Notes: generated from the sequence alone by a model not told the origin. A DNA stretch of 64,000 nt from Minicystis rosea (GCA_001931535.1 CP016211.1:9099703-9163702); one strand, 5' to 3'. Positions 52,649-62,808 are shown, counted from the first letter of the stretch. Program-made: numbers and translations.

Positions 52649-53284
52649 CTACTTCTTGCGCTTCTTGGTGGCGCGTCTCTGGGCGAGCTCACCCTCCTCG
52701 AGCGCGGCCCGCAGATCTCGACAGAGCGTCTCCACGCGATACCGCACCACGTGCGCGGCCAAACCGAGCTCTTCCGCGATGGCGGTCCACGTCAGGTCTT
52801 CGGCGAAGCGCAATTGCAAGAGCTTCTGGTCACTCGCGCTGAGCGACGAGAGCCGGCGGGCAACGCGCGCTTGGTGCTCGCGTCGTAAGAAGACGGGCTC
52901 CGGGCAGCCGAGATCCGAGGCGAGCAGCTCGTCGATGGACTCGTCCGCGCAGCGCTCGGCGAGGCCGAGGAGCGTGTCCATCGCATCTCCGCCCTCCTTC
53001 GTGTTGCCGCCCCAAGTCACAACGTCGTGATACGGTAACTCCTCGAACGCGCGGCGGCGTTCCTTCTTGATGAACCGCTCGACGGCGCCGCGATAATGCC
53101 AATAAGCGAATCCCGCAAACGTCCCTTCGTCGGCCCGATAACGACCGTGCGCCTTCGCCACGGCGAGCAGGGCGACGTCGACGGCGTCGGCTTCGAGGTG
53201 CGCGGCGCGGCGAGCGAAGGCTTGATGCGTCGCGTACCGCACCGCGTTCACGACGACTTCCTGGAGCTCCCCATCGGTCGACAT
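52649..53284 (-). CDS. RNA polymerase sigma factor, sigma-70 family
   Basis: 211 residues from ATG 53284. Region 2: VDVALLAVAKAHGRYRADEG, TFAGFAYWHYRGAVERFIKK. Region 4: LSASDQKLLQLRFAEDLTWT, AIAEELGLAAHVVRYRVETL, an HTH. Short sigma factor for a special regulon, of the ECF-like or sigma-B/F type. Its start overlaps the stop of the upstream gene (TGATG). The upstream protein could be its regulator. Confidence 0.88.
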   Translation of the reverse strand: MSTDGELQEVVVNAVRYATHQAFARRAAHLEADAVDVALLAVAKAHGRYRADEGTFAGFAYWHYRGAVERFIKKERRRAFEELPYHDVVTWGGNTKEGGDAMDTLLGLAERCADESIDELLASDLGCPEPVFLRREHQARVARRLSSLSASDQKLLQLRFAEDLTWTAIAEELGLAAHVVRYRVETLCRDLRAALEEGELAQRRATKKRKK

Positions 53285-53619
53285 CAGCGCCCCGCGAGGT
53301 TCTTTTTCAACGAGACCACGAGGCCTTCGGTGCTCTGCTTCTTCACCGTGCCACTCCCACGCTGCGCGCGCGCCAAGTCGAGGACCTTGCGCGCCTCCGG
53401 ATCGCAGAGGAGCTTGGCGGTGACGAGGCGCCGCGCTTCGTCGAGGCCTTGGGGTGTCAGCGCATGCTCGTAGCGGGCGAGCCCGGCCGCCACGGCTTCG
53501 GCGAGCACGGGATCGGGCGTTTCGAGCGCGGTCTCGAGCTCACTCCGGATCTCGTCCAGATCGAGCCGCGCGGCTTCCGCCCGCAAGCCGGCGAGGAACG
53601 CATCGTCTGATTGTGCCAT
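53284..53619 (-). CDS. small acidic protein coupled to the sigma factor
   Basis: 111 residues from ATG 53619. LRAEAARLDLDEIRSELETA, VLAEAVAAGLARYEHALTPQ and a basic C-terminus (GTVKKQSTEGLVVSLKKNLA). Helical. The stop overlaps the sigma start, so the two are translated together; an anti-sigma or partner role is possible but unproven. Confidence 0.65.
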   Translation of the reverse strand: MAQSDDAFLAGLRAEAARLDLDEIRSELETALETPDPVLAEAVAAGLARYEHALTPQGLDEARRLVTAKLLCDPEARKVLDLARAQRGSGTVKKQSTEGLVVSLKKNLAGR

Positions 53620-53790
53620 CCCCCTATTCTTGACGTCGTGTCCGCCGACCTGGGGGACCAACGGCCGAGGGCACGCGCGGCAGCTCGATTGGAGCGGCCC
53701 CGCACGCGTTCGGCGCGCCCGTCTTCGACCTTCGAAGGAGGCGATTCGAATTTTTTCTCAGCTCGGGCGCGTGGAGGTCAAGAACAAGAC

Positions 53791-54289
53791 GTGAGCCCTC
53801 TCCTGACCGCCACAAGCGCCGGCCCGAGCGGATCCGTCGCCACGGAATTGCCCGGCGATCCGCTCGTCGGGACGCGGTACCGCGCGCTCCGGCGCATCGC
53901 GCGCGGCGGGATGGGCGAGGTTTGGGCGGCGCGCGATGCGCGGACGGGGCTTGCCGTCTGCGTGAAGCTGATGCGGCTCGCCGAGGAGGACGCGGATGAT
54001 CCAGCCCTACGCGCGCTCGCCGAGGACCGGCTGCGCACCGAAGGCCGGGTCCTCGGGCTTTTGGCCGGCCACCCGAACATCGTGTCTTGTCGCGATGCCG
54101 GACGTACGCCCGCGGGGATTCCGTTCCTCGTCCTCGAGCTGGCAGGAGCTCGTCACGCCCGCGGTCGCCGCGCCGGCGGTCGCTCCACGCGCCTCGATTC
54201 CCGTGTGGCTCTTCCTCGTCGTCGTGCTCGCCGTCGCGCTCGTGGTCGTCGGCGCGGCCGTCGTGATCATGCGGAGGGCGATGGTGTGA
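53791..54289 (+). pseudogene. Ser/Thr protein kinase with internal deletion
   Basis: From a GTG at 53791 the kinase N-lobe is clear: LVGTRYRALRRIARGGMGEV, WAARDARTGLAVCVKLMRLA, LLAGHPNIVSCRDAGRTPAG. After FLVLEL (about 54140) the frame and similarity break. In another frame a Pro/Ala linker and a membrane segment (SIPVWLFLVVVLAVALVVVG, MRRAMV) end at 54289. The catalytic loop, DFG and activation segment are missing. So about 250 residues were deleted from a normal transmembrane kinase. Confidence 0.75.
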
Positions 54290-56409
54290 GCGCGCCCGCC
54301 GCCCTGAAGATCGGGAGCGTCTTTCTCGGGCGCTTCGAGATCAGCGGCCTGCTCGGCCAGGGCGGGATGGGGCGCGTGTACAAGGCGCACGACATGCAGC
54401 TCGGGCGCGACGTCGCCATCAAGGTGATGCTGCGCAAGCTCGCGCGCGATCCCGTCTACGTCGAGCGCTTCAAGCGCGAGGCGCGGGCCGTCGCGCGGTT
54501 CAATCACCCGAACATCGCCACGGTGTACGACGTCGGCGAGACCGAGCAGCGCGAGCTCTACATGATCCAAGAGTTCCTCGACGGGATCTCGCTCCGCGAC
54601 ATGCTCGACGAAGACGGCCGCCTGCCCCGCTTCAAGGCGCTGCACTACGCCTTCCAGGCCGCCGACGCGCTGGCCGCCGCGCACGCGAAGCACGTGATTC
54701 ATCGCGACATCAAGCCCGAGAACATGATCGTGGGCCGAGGCGGCCGCCTCACCGTCGTCGACTTCGGTCTCGCGGCGCCGCGGGACATCACGCTCGATAC
54801 GCGCCTCCAGCTCGCGTGACGCGTGGATCCGGATCTCACCTCGGAGTCGGACATCGTCGGCACGCCGCGCTACATGAGCCCCGAGCAGGTGCGGAGCCTG
54901 GGCTTGGATCACCGCTCCGATCTGTATTCGCTGGGCGTCGTCCTCTACTGCATGCTCGCGGGGAAGTTCCCGTACGACGTCGACGAGTCCGACCCGACGG
55001 CGCTCATGGCGGCGCACGTGTTCGTCGCGCCCACGCCGCTCACCGCGAAGGACCACAAGGTGTCGGCCGAGGTGTGGGAGATCCTCGAGCGCCTTCTGGA
55101 GAAGGAGCCCGCGCGCCGATACCAGACCGCCGAAGAGGTGAGCGACGCGCTCCGCGGCGCGATGCGGGAGAGCCTTCCGCCTGGGGATCCAGTGGCGCAA
55201 GCGATCGTGAAGGCCGCGGGCAAGGCACGCGCGCAGCAGCACTTCGAGGCGGGGCTCAAGAGCGAGCGCGCCGGAAGCGCAGAGGTCGAGGTGAGCGCGA
55301 CGGTCGAAGCCCCGCCGCGAAACGCCGTCGTGCAGGCCGACGTCGCGCAGACCGACGTCATGCAGACCGGCGTCGCGCAGACGGGGATCGTGCCGCGCAC
55401 GACGATGCCGATGCCGCCCGCGGTGCACGCGGCGAGCCCGTTCTTTCCGGCGAGCGAGCGCGCAGGCGACGCGAGAGAGAGCGAGCAGGCGCCCATCGCG
55501 CCGCGCACGACGATGCCGATGCCGGCCACACTGGCGCCGCCGAGCCCCGTGTACCCGCGGCAGGCCGCGCCCTGGCGCATGCAGTCGACGGCGCCGATGC
55601 TTCGACCGCCGCTGGCCGATGCAGCGCCGGCGCCGCGCTCGGCGGAGCCTGCGGCAGCGCGGGTCGAGCCGTCGCGACGCGAGGTTCGCGCGGCGGTGTC
55701 GTCGTCGTCGCCGATCGCGGTGTCGCCGATCGCAGCAACGCCGCCGGCCCAGAGCGCGGCGGGGCCTGGGTTGACGATGGCGAAGGCCGTCGGCGTGGGG
55801 CTGGTGTTGGCAGGCGCGGCGCTCGGCGTGCTCGGCGCGACGGGCCTGCTCACGGCGCCGCTTCCAACGCACATTGGGCCGGTCCCCGGAACGAGCGCGA
55901 GCGTGCCGAGCATTTCACCGGTGCCCGCGGCGAGCACGAGCGCGCCACCTTCGCCGACGGCGCCACCTTCGCCGAGCGCGACGGTGCCGATCGTGACGCC
56001 GCCTGCGAGCACGAGTGTGGTGCCGCCTGCAGTGGCGCCGCCGGTGGCCGTGGGGCCGAGCGCGGTGGGTGCGGTCGCGCTCCTTGGTGGCGCGAGCTTC
56101 ATCGGCATCGCGGAGTCGAAGCGGTCACAGGCGAAGGCGCTCGCGAACGAGACGAACCACGCGTGCCCCGTCGGCGCGCCCTCGCCGCAGGGCAAGTGCA
56201 AGGATCTCGCGTCAACGGCCAAGAGCGCAGACACGTTCGGGAACGTCGGCATCGGCGCACTGGTGACGGCCGGCATCGCAGCAGCAGGTGTCGCGACCTA
56301 CATGCTGTGGCCGAAGTCGCGGGGCCCCGCAGCATCCGGCCAGCTCCTTCGCGTGGTGCCGATCGCCAGCACCGAGCTCGGCGGCGTCATGGTCACGGGG
56401 GCGTTCTGA
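54286..56409 (+). pseudogene. Ser/Thr protein kinase interrupted by an in-frame TGA
   Basis: Starts GTG 54286, overlapping the preceding stop. Kinase motifs: GQGGMGRVY, VAIKVM (Lys46), HRDIKPEN (Asp141), DFGLAAP (Asp159). Codon 178 (54817-54819) is TGA, in the activation segment; reading continues in the same frame with RVDPDLTSESDIVGTPRYMS, SDLYSLGVVLYCMLAGKFPY and the rest of the C-lobe. Then come two PRTTMPMP repeats, membrane segments (AVGVGLVLAGAALGVLGATG, IGALVTAGIAAAGVATYMLW) and ends GGVMVTGAF at 56409. Without readthrough the kinase is split into 177 and about 528 residues. A point mutation from CGA or TGG would explain it. Confidence 0.8.
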
Positions 56410-57841
56410 TGCTGACTTCGAGGATTGGGGTTCGGTCCATGCGCGCACACGTCACGAGGCTGGTGTCCCTCGCATCCTTGGCGCTCGCTGGGGCGACGGT
56501 CGGCGCTGGTTGCTATCAGCTCAGCTCGGATTGCAGCCTGTTCGCGTGCGGCAGCACGGGTGGCCCAGATGGAGGCACAGGTGGCGACGGTGGCAGCGTA
56601 CCTGTGGGTTGCGACCCGAGCAGGAACACCAATCCGGTCGACAAGAACGTGACGCTCTTCGGTGCGCTCAACTGCGAGAAGGGCTGGGCGTACGAAGAGA
56701 AGACGAGGACCCAGCTCACCGCAGACAACGACGAGATCGCGCTCAAGCTGACGAGCGGAGCGAGTGGGAGCGAGGTCTACGACTTTGCCATCACGGCGAT
56801 GAAAGCGATGACGGAGGGAGGCTCGTCGATCGCGGTGCTTGCGGACGGTGCGACGGCAACGCTCACGCGGTGCGATCTCGTCGCGGGCGACGGAGCGAAA
56901 GGCAAGGATGGCGACCCCGGTGGTGCAAACGGGACGGCGGCGGCCACCGGCAGCTCCGGCAACCTCGGTGCAGATGCCTGTATGGGCGATCCGGCGAATG
57001 GGAATCCGGGCGGCTCGCCCGTGCCGAACGCGTGCGGAGGCGCAGATGTAGTCTCCGTAGGGGGCAAGGGAGGCGCCGGTAACGTTTCGACTGGCGATGA
57101 CGGCCAGAAGGGGCAAAGCGGCCCACTCGGTGTGCAGGGCGCAGGCGAGCCGCTGATCGGCACGTGGTCGTGCGCGGCGAACGGTACAGGCCAAGGAGGC
57201 GACAACGGCACATCGGGCGATCCAGGTCCGGGCGCGTCGGGCATCGGCGGGATAGCGCCCTTGGGCTATCAGGGCGCGGACGGCAGTCCCGGCATGCCCG
57301 GCACGCCCGGCCAGGGTGGGGGGGCGGGGGCGGCGCGAAAGGCGGCTCAGCGATCTGCACCGGAGGCACTGCCGGAGCTGGTGCTTCGGGCGGGAGTGGT
57401 GGCGCGGGTGACTGCGGCGGCAAACCGGGGCAAGGGGGCAAAGCTGGTGGGGCCAGCATCGCGCTGCTCAGCTTCAACGCGACGGTCTCGCTCAGTGACT
57501 GCAATCTGACCGCTGGGAACGGCGGTGATGGCGGCAAAGGCGGGGACCTGCAAGCGGGGGCCTCGGGCGGCGACCCTGGTAAGGGCGGCAAGGGGACCGG
57601 TGGCTCGAAGGACGCGTGCGACGGCGGCAAGGGCGGTCAGGGTGGCAACGGCGGTCCCGGTGGCGGCGGGCTCGGAGGGCATTCCGTTGCAGTTGCGTAC
57701 CAGGGGTCCCCTGTGACGAAGGTGGGGGCCACGAAGTTGGCGTCGGGCATGGCGGGGGCGGGTGGGCTCGGAGGCAGCAGCAACGTGGCAACGAATACGG
57801 GGGACAAGGGCGTTGCCGCAGCGGAACAAGAGTTCAAATGA
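56409..57841 (+). pseudogene. Gly-rich collagen-like lipoprotein, frameshifted
   Basis: ATG 56409 overlaps the kinase stop. Signal LVSLASLALAGATVGAGC with lipobox-like GAGC. A folded N-terminal part (SEVYDFAITAMKAMTEGGSS, GATATLTRCDLVAGDG) is followed by GGxGGxG repeats (KDGDPGGANGTAAATGSSGN, GGKGGAGNVSTGDDGQKGQS). In GTGGGGGGGCGGGGGCGG near 57318 the frame shifts; the rest (GGSAICTGGTAGAGASGGSG ... GDKGVAAAEQEFK) ends at 57841. Related Gly-rich lipoproteins are common in myxobacteria and may be surface filaments. Confidence 0.75.
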
Positions 57842-57869
57842 CGCAGGACGGTCTATCGTTGAGGAGAGC

Positions 57870-58085
57870 ATGAGCGATTCGACAGGCAAAGAGCGCAAAG
57901 GACACGTCGCCGTACGCCTCGACGAGACGACCATCGCACGCATCGACGCGCTGGTTCCGCGTCTCTCCACGGACTGGCTCCACGTCACGCGATCAGACGT
58001 GCTCCGGAGCCTGCTCCTCCGCGCGCTGGAGGAGGCCGAGAAGGATCTCGACTTCCTCCAGAAGCCGCCCGAGTTGGGAGAGTAG
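57870..58085 (+). CDS. ribbon-helix-helix DNA-binding protein
   Basis: 71 residues from ATG 57870 with GAGGAG upstream. VAVRLDETTIARIDALVPRL is the RHH strand-helix, followed by VTRSDVLRSLLLRALEEAEK. Arc/CopG-like; probably a small repressor. No toxin gene is adjacent, so it is not an evident antitoxin. Confidence 0.85.
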   Translation: MSDSTGKERKGHVAVRLDETTIARIDALVPRLSTDWLHVTRSDVLRSLLLRALEEAEKDLDFLQKPPELGE

Positions 58086-58225
58086 GCGAGCGTCGTCGAA
58101 ATCCTGCCCGGTTTCTCAGCCGGGGATGGCCGACGTCAATGAAGTAGTGACGGCATCGCAGCGCCTGGAGATCAGCCGGGCGCCTGTGCAGGTCACGTCC
58201 AGCAAACTCGCGGGGGCGAACAACC

Positions 58226-59143
58226 ATGCTTGTGCTCATTGGGACAGCATTGCTGGTGGCGGCAGCGGGTCTCACCTACATCCGAGCGCGTGCGGGGCAG
58301 GCCGAGCGGTTGCAAGCCACGGAGAAGGCTTCCATCCAGCTCGCCGAGGCGGGACTCCGAGCGAACGGGGATTTGCTTGGCTCTTTCATCGCTCGAACAT
58401 CTGGCGACGTCGGCGTCGTGCTCGAGAATCGGACGTATCGAGATCGTCCCGGCGGATTCGATCCGGAATCTTCGACGGCCCCTGCTTGTGTCGCACGCTT
58501 CACCGTTCCGCTGGCGGATCAGATCGTGTGCAAGGTCTCGGAGGAGGACCTCGTCATGGGCCCTCTTCCCGCCGTGCCTCGCGTGCGTACGGGCCACGCC
58601 CCTTTTGATGCTGCATATGCGGTCTTCGTCGGCTCGTCCGACTCGACATCAATGCCAGACACATCGTATCGCGAGGCGCCTTCGACTGGCGGCGCGTCAT
58701 GGATGCAGCCAACCATCCTGGACGGGCTCCTCGATTTGGATCTCCTGTGGCTGCGTGTGCAAGAAAGGTCTGCAGAGGTCGTATTTCCGCCCCTCCAGGT
58801 TGAAGACGTGGGGCGAGCTGCAGTCCTGGCAGTCGCCATCGAGCGCGTCGCCACGGGTGCGCCGGCTCCTGTGCTTGCACGGGGGCCGCGCGCTGTTCGG
58901 TCGGAGTGGCAAGACGCGAGCAGCAGGCTGTGGACCATCTGGGTGGCAGGGTTGTTGTTCGGAGTGGCCCCTCTCGGTGTGTTCATCGCGGCATTGGCGT
59001 CGATGGGGCGGCAAGCTGAAAGCGGTCTCATTCCACAATGGTTGACCGGTGGGCCGCTCGGAGTTGCGGTGATCGTGCTGTTCGATCTGTGCTTCACATC
59101 CGTGCGATCGAGCCGGACCAACGCTCACCCCACCACGCCCTGA
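58226..59143 (+). CDS. membrane protein, unknown function
   Basis: 305 residues from ATG 58226. N-terminal membrane segment (LVLIGTALLVAAAGLTYIRA) and two near the C-terminus (LWTIWVAGLLFGVAPLGVFI, LGVAVIVLFDLCFTSV). The large central domain (about 25-225) is soluble. Similar layout to the membrane proteins at 61433 and 61882, near the VgrG; immunity or accessory roles are possible. Confidence 0.7.
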   Translation: MLVLIGTALLVAAAGLTYIRARAGQAERLQATEKASIQLAEAGLRANGDLLGSFIARTSGDVGVVLENRTYRDRPGGFDPESSTAPACVARFTVPLADQIVCKVSEEDLVMGPLPAVPRVRTGHAPFDAAYAVFVGSSDSTSMPDTSYREAPSTGGASWMQPTILDGLLDLDLLWLRVQERSAEVVFPPLQVEDVGRAAVLAVAIERVATGAPAPVLARGPRAVRSEWQDASSRLWTIWVAGLLFGVAPLGVFIAALASMGRQAESGLIPQWLTGGPLGVAVIVLFDLCFTSVRSSRTNAHPTTP

Positions 59144-59161
59144 TTCGGAGAAGTGCCGACG

Positions 59162-59584
59162 ATGCGAACCACTCGGACATGCCTCAAGTGCAGCGGCCGG
59201 AAGTTCGTGGTGAACGACGACTTCCGGCAGCCAGAGCAAGATTCGTCGAATAGGGCCCTACCCTTTCCACCTATTGTATTTCAGCATCCATCAAAGAGAG
59301 ACAACCCTAGGAGCATACCGGATCGGAAGACACTGGGCACCTTCGAGACCTGGATCTGTCTGGCTTGTAGGTACACGGAGTTCTACGCACACGGGCTCGA
59401 GGGCGTCGGCTTATGCCGTCTCGCACCACACTCGGTACACCGTCCGCTACGAGGCGTTCCACGGCAGCCCGACAGATCCGGACGCTCTCTGGGAGATTCA
59501 GTCGAACACCGTCAGTGCCGGCCCGGGACGCGCGCCGTGAAGGGAGACGCCACTCGATGCCGCATGCCAACGCGCCACCCGTGA
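59162..59584 (+). CDS. zinc-ribbon protein with disrupted C-terminus
   Basis: 140 residues from ATG 59162. RTTRTCLKCSGRKFVVNDDF and TFETWICLACRYTEFYAHGL contain two CxxC pairs of a zinc ribbon, a family frequent in myxobacteria. After AHGLEG the frame appears wrong: another frame continues with ASAYAVSHHTRYTVRYEAFH to 59540. Family proteins end about 20-30 residues after this point, so the C-terminus here is altered. Confidence 0.65.
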   Translation: MRTTRTCLKCSGRKFVVNDDFRQPEQDSSNRALPFPPIVFQHPSKRDNPRSIPDRKTLGTFETWICLACRYTEFYAHGLEGVGLCRLAPHSVHRPLRGVPRQPDRSGRSLGDSVEHRQCRPGTRAVKGDATRCRMPTRHP

Positions 59585-59716
59585 AAATCCTGCTCTGATT
59601 CTCAGAACCACCAAGCCGACGTCAGGAAGGTAGTGAGGCCCGAGCTCGGCGCGATGCAGCCGAGCCCTCGTGAGCCTTCTGGGCAGTGCTTTGCCGCGCC
59701 CAATGAGGGAACAACC

Positions 59717-61765
59717 ATGGAAACCCTTGGCACCATCACATTCGATTCCGCCGATGTCGGCGAGGTCAAGATTCGTCGCTACGAGCTGCGCGAAGAGATG
59801 AGCGCGCTCTTCGAGCTGACCGTGGAGGTCCTTGCGACGGACCCATCCATCGTCGACCGTTCCATCGTCGGGCAGGCCGTCGTCGTCGAGCTCTCCACGG
59901 AGCCCATCCTCAAGCAGGTGCGCGGCATCGTGTGGCAGATGAAACAGGCGACTGCCGTGATCGATGGCAGCTCGCTTTACATTCTCACCGTCGTGCCGCC
60001 GCTCCGGCTCACGACGCAGCGACAGGACTGCCGAATCTTTCAGGACAAGACGATACCGAACGTCGTCGACGAGGTGGTGACCGGCTACGCGGGACGCATC
60101 GAGGTGCCGGTGAAGCACGGGACCGACGAGGCCGGGGGGTGGGAATACTGCGTCCAATACCGAGAGACGGCTTGGCAGTTCCTCCGGCGGCTCTTGGCTG
60201 CAGAAGGCATCGCCACCTGCTTCGATCATGCGAACGAAAGCCGTTGGCTGCTCGTGAACGACACGACCGATCTGCTCTCGACCAGCACGACGGCCATCCT
60301 GTTTCAGGACCAAACGCATCTGAAGGCCACCGACGCGCAGACGCCGTACATCCTGACGATGTCCTCGCAACGGACCATCAGGACATCGCGTGTCACCGAG
60401 CGCGACTACAATTACGAGAACCCGGCGGCCAAGGCGCAAGGCACGTACGCGCTCGTGTCCGACGACATCGTCGAGAACGAGCCCGAGCTCGAGCGCTACC
60501 TTTTCGAAATCGACTATTTCAACGACGAGCCCGCAGGCAACGAGCACGCGCACATGCGCCTTCAGAGCTTCCGCACCGGCAAGCGCCTCGTCTTCTGCAC
60601 GACGAACTTCACGATGTCGCCCGGCTCTCGCTTCACCGTCGAGGGGCATCCAAACCTCGATGGCGAGTATCTCGTCATCCGCGCGCACGCGGTCGTGGAG
60701 GCGGACGGCGAGCGCAAACACGAGTTCGTGTTGATGCCCGCCGCGCAGGCGTTCGTGCCAGCGCTCGAGGAGGAGCCGCGCATCCACGGCATCCAGACGG
60801 CCGTGGTGGTGGGCGCGGAGGGCACGGAGATCGACGTGGATCAGCTCGGGCGCGTGGTGCTCGCGTTTCGGTGGGACCGGCGAGACCCGAAGTCCGGAGC
60901 GCCGACCCGTCGCGTACGCGTGTCGCAGGGCTGGTCGGGCACCGACCGCGGCTTCGTGACGTTGCCGCGGATCGGGGACGAGGTGCTGGTTGCTTATCCG
61001 GACGGCGACCCGTGCAATCCGATCGTTGTCGGCCGCGTGCACAACGGCGCCTCCACGTCGCCGTTGAACCTGCCGACGGACGCGGCGGTGTCGGTGTGGC
61101 GGTCGAAATCGACGCCCGGAGGCGATGGCTTCAACGAGATCCGGATGGACGACAAAGCGGGCGCGGAGCGGCTGTCGATGCACGCGCAGCGGGATTTCAA
61201 GCAGGTCGTCGAGCGTGATGCAGAGACTGTCATTGGGCGCAACGAGACGCGCACGGTGAAGGGGAATCGGACGATGCGTGTCGTCGGCGACAGGATCGAA
61301 GAGATCACCGGCGATTACTGGATTCAGGCCGGCGGCGCGCTGAACATGCACGGCAAGACCGTCGCCATGTCCTCCGACGAGAAAATGGAGATCTACGCGG
61401 GTGGGTACATGCACGTCGAGTGCAACACCACTTTGGGCACTGGCCCTGCCCCTGCTCTTGGCACTGCTCTCGATGCTGACCTATGCCATCGCGCACCACC
61501 TCTACTATGCGGCGCTCCTCGCCCTCGTTCCCGGTCTCGCGTTGCGGGTGGCCTTCAATGCTTGGTGGATCAGGCGATGTATCGCGCACGTCGCCAATGT
61601 TGGTTTTCTGTCCGTGGTACGGAGAGCGAGCCACCCACCCTACTTCACTCTGAGCACGCGAGGAGGCCCCCGGTACTTCGAGTTCGGAACCATGGACGAC
61701 AAGTTGGTCGATCTCCGCCTGGAGAAGGACGGCGTTCAAGAAACTTGGCGGGTCCTCGTTCCTGA
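59717..61765 (+). CDS. vgrG: type VI secretion VgrG spike protein, C-terminus truncated
   Basis: 682 residues by frame from ATG 59717 (GAGGGA upstream), but true VgrG ends near 61432. The gp27-like part (YCVQYRETAWQFLRRLLAAE, GIATCFDHANESRWLLVNDT) and gp5 OB-fold (TAVVVGAEGTEIDVDQLGRV, PTRRVRVSQGWSGTDRGFVT, LPRIGDEVLVAYPDGDPCNP) are complete, with the start of the beta-helix (GFNEIRMDDKAGAERLSMHA, YWIQAGGALNMHGK). After IYAGGYMHVECNTTLG the frame reads nonsense, because the DNA joins another gene in a different frame. The puncturing tip is probably incomplete. No other T6SS genes are in the window. Confidence 0.88.
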   Translation: METLGTITFDSADVGEVKIRRYELREEMSALFELTVEVLATDPSIVDRSIVGQAVVVELSTEPILKQVRGIVWQMKQATAVIDGSSLYILTVVPPLRLTTQRQDCRIFQDKTIPNVVDEVVTGYAGRIEVPVKHGTDEAGGWEYCVQYRETAWQFLRRLLAAEGIATCFDHANESRWLLVNDTTDLLSTSTTAILFQDQTHLKATDAQTPYILTMSSQRTIRTSRVTERDYNYENPAAKAQGTYALVSDDIVENEPELERYLFEIDYFNDEPAGNEHAHMRLQSFRTGKRLVFCTTNFTMSPGSRFTVEGHPNLDGEYLVIRAHAVVEADGERKHEFVLMPAAQAFVPALEEEPRIHGIQTAVVVGAEGTEIDVDQLGRVVLAFRWDRRDPKSGAPTRRVRVSQGWSGTDRGFVTLPRIGDEVLVAYPDGDPCNPIVVGRVHNGASTSPLNLPTDAAVSVWRSKSTPGGDGFNEIRMDDKAGAERLSMHAQRDFKQVVERDAETVIGRNETRTVKGNRTMRVVGDRIEEITGDYWIQAGGALNMHGKTVAMSSDEKMEIYAGGYMHVECNTTLGTGPAPALGTALDADLCHRAPPLLCGAPRPRSRSRVAGGLQCLVDQAMYRARRQCWFSVRGTESEPPTLLHSEHARRPPVLRVRNHGRQVGRSPPGEGRRSRNLAGPRS

Positions 61766-61850
61766 CGAAGACCTCATTCATGCTGTGGAAGTGAAGTCGA
61801 CGGGAGCCAGTGGTGACCTACGTACGAGATCAAAGACAGGACGACGATGA
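61433..61850 (+). pseudogene. membrane protein fragment fused behind VgrG
   Basis: In the frame next to VgrG: LALPLLLALLSMLTYAIAHH, LYYAALLALVPGLALRVAFN, then a soluble part (PYFTLSTRGGPRYFEFGTMD, DKLVDLRLEKDGVQETWRVL) ending at 61850. It has no start of its own; the junction with VgrG looks like a deletion that removed the beta-helix end of VgrG and the 5' end of this gene. Possibly an immunity protein of a lost effector. Confidence 0.6.
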
Positions 61851-61881
61851 CCGACGACGGCTCGAGAAAGGCGATGGCCCT

Positions 61882-62808
61882 GTGAGCGCCGACCATCGCT
61901 CGAATGTGGCGCTCGCCGAAGCCTCATCGACCTTCACCGTGGAGCGGTTCGAAGCGATCCGCCACGCAACGCCCTCGATCAAACTCCAGCTTGCCATCAT
62001 GGGCGCGATGGCGCTCCTGTCGTTCGGGATGACCGTGCTTCTGATGGGAGGCGTGCACGGTCCCAGCGACACGGTCACCACTGGACTGCTCATCTCGGCG
62101 TACGCAACGCCGGTTCTCGCCGCCTGGCCCGGGGACTGGATCGTTTGGATCCTGAGCGCGAGCAAAGGCACGACGTTCGGCCTCCGGGATGGATGCGCCT
62201 TTTTGGGGAAGGAACAGATTCGTATCGATCGGCTCGTCGGCTTTCAAGTCGCACCGACTACGACCGGATTGCTCATCTTTCTTCAGCGTTCGCAGGGCTC
62301 GGACTGTGTCACGCTGGACCTGTCTGGGTCGGCGATTTCGCTGCCGTCCATACCTGGATTCGGTGTCGTGCGATTCGCCGTGAGGAAGCGAGCGCGATGG
62401 GCGGTTGCGCGGGTGCTGGTGGGAGCAGGCTGCGCTGGGCTGCTGTCGAGCATGGGAAGCTGGGGTGTTCTCATGCTCCTTTTCGGTGCCGCCGTGCTCG
62501 TTCCGATCCTCTGGATCCTCATGGTTCTAGATTTCATGGATTCACATCTCGTCGTCGCGGAAAACGATGTCTGGCTCGATCGAGAGCGAGTCGGAGCGCT
62601 CCCCTCCATTCACGTGACATTGAAGGACGGCGTGCTGTTGCTGGAGTCGGCGGATGCCGATCGGGAATGGAATGCTCGGCTCCGCCTTCGGTCGTCCTGG
62701 GGCAGTCATCCTCGGTTCGTAAAGGCCATCATCGAGGCAGCTCAAAGCAGGTTGCTTGCGAAGGATGGGAATGGATCGCCGTACCGGGTCGGGGGGCATG
62801 ATGCGTAG
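61882..62808 (+). CDS. membrane protein, unknown function
   Basis: 308 residues from a GTG at 61882 (a GTG at 61810 would overlap the upstream gene). Two pairs of hydrophobic segments (LQLAIMGAMALLSFGMTVLL, TTGLLISAYATPVLAAWPGD; VARVLVGAGCAGLLSSMGSW, LLFGAAVLVPILWILMVLDF) and soluble parts. Two-gene sets of such proteins behind vgrG often encode immunity functions; inference. Confidence 0.7.
   Translation: MSADHRSNVALAEASSTFTVERFEAIRHATPSIKLQLAIMGAMALLSFGMTVLLMGGVHGPSDTVTTGLLISAYATPVLAAWPGDWIVWILSASKGTTFGLRDGCAFLGKEQIRIDRLVGFQVAPTTTGLLIFLQRSQGSDCVTLDLSGSAISLPSIPGFGVVRFAVRKRARWAVARVLVGAGCAGLLSSMGSWGVLMLLFGAAVLVPILWILMVLDFMDSHLVVAENDVWLDRERVGALPSIHVTLKDGVLLLESADADREWNARLRLRSSWGSHPRFVKAIIEAAQSRLLAKDGNGSPYRVGGHDA

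Noticed and set aside
54817..54819. Selenocysteine codon in the kinase
   Set aside because: No selenocysteine-insertion hairpin is apparent after the TGA, and position in an activation segment is not typical; a mutation is simpler.
54816..56408. Plus-strand frame between the kinase C-lobe and the Gly-rich gene (large Arg-rich ORF)
   Set aside because: Out of frame with the kinase; only its end, from 56409, is a real gene.
59498..61414. 638-codon minus-strand frame opposite VgrG
   Set aside because: Antisense shadow with no domain.
59717..62808. Complete type VI secretion cluster or prophage
   Set aside because: Only a truncated VgrG and membrane proteins are here; no sheath, tube, baseplate, integrase or capsid genes.
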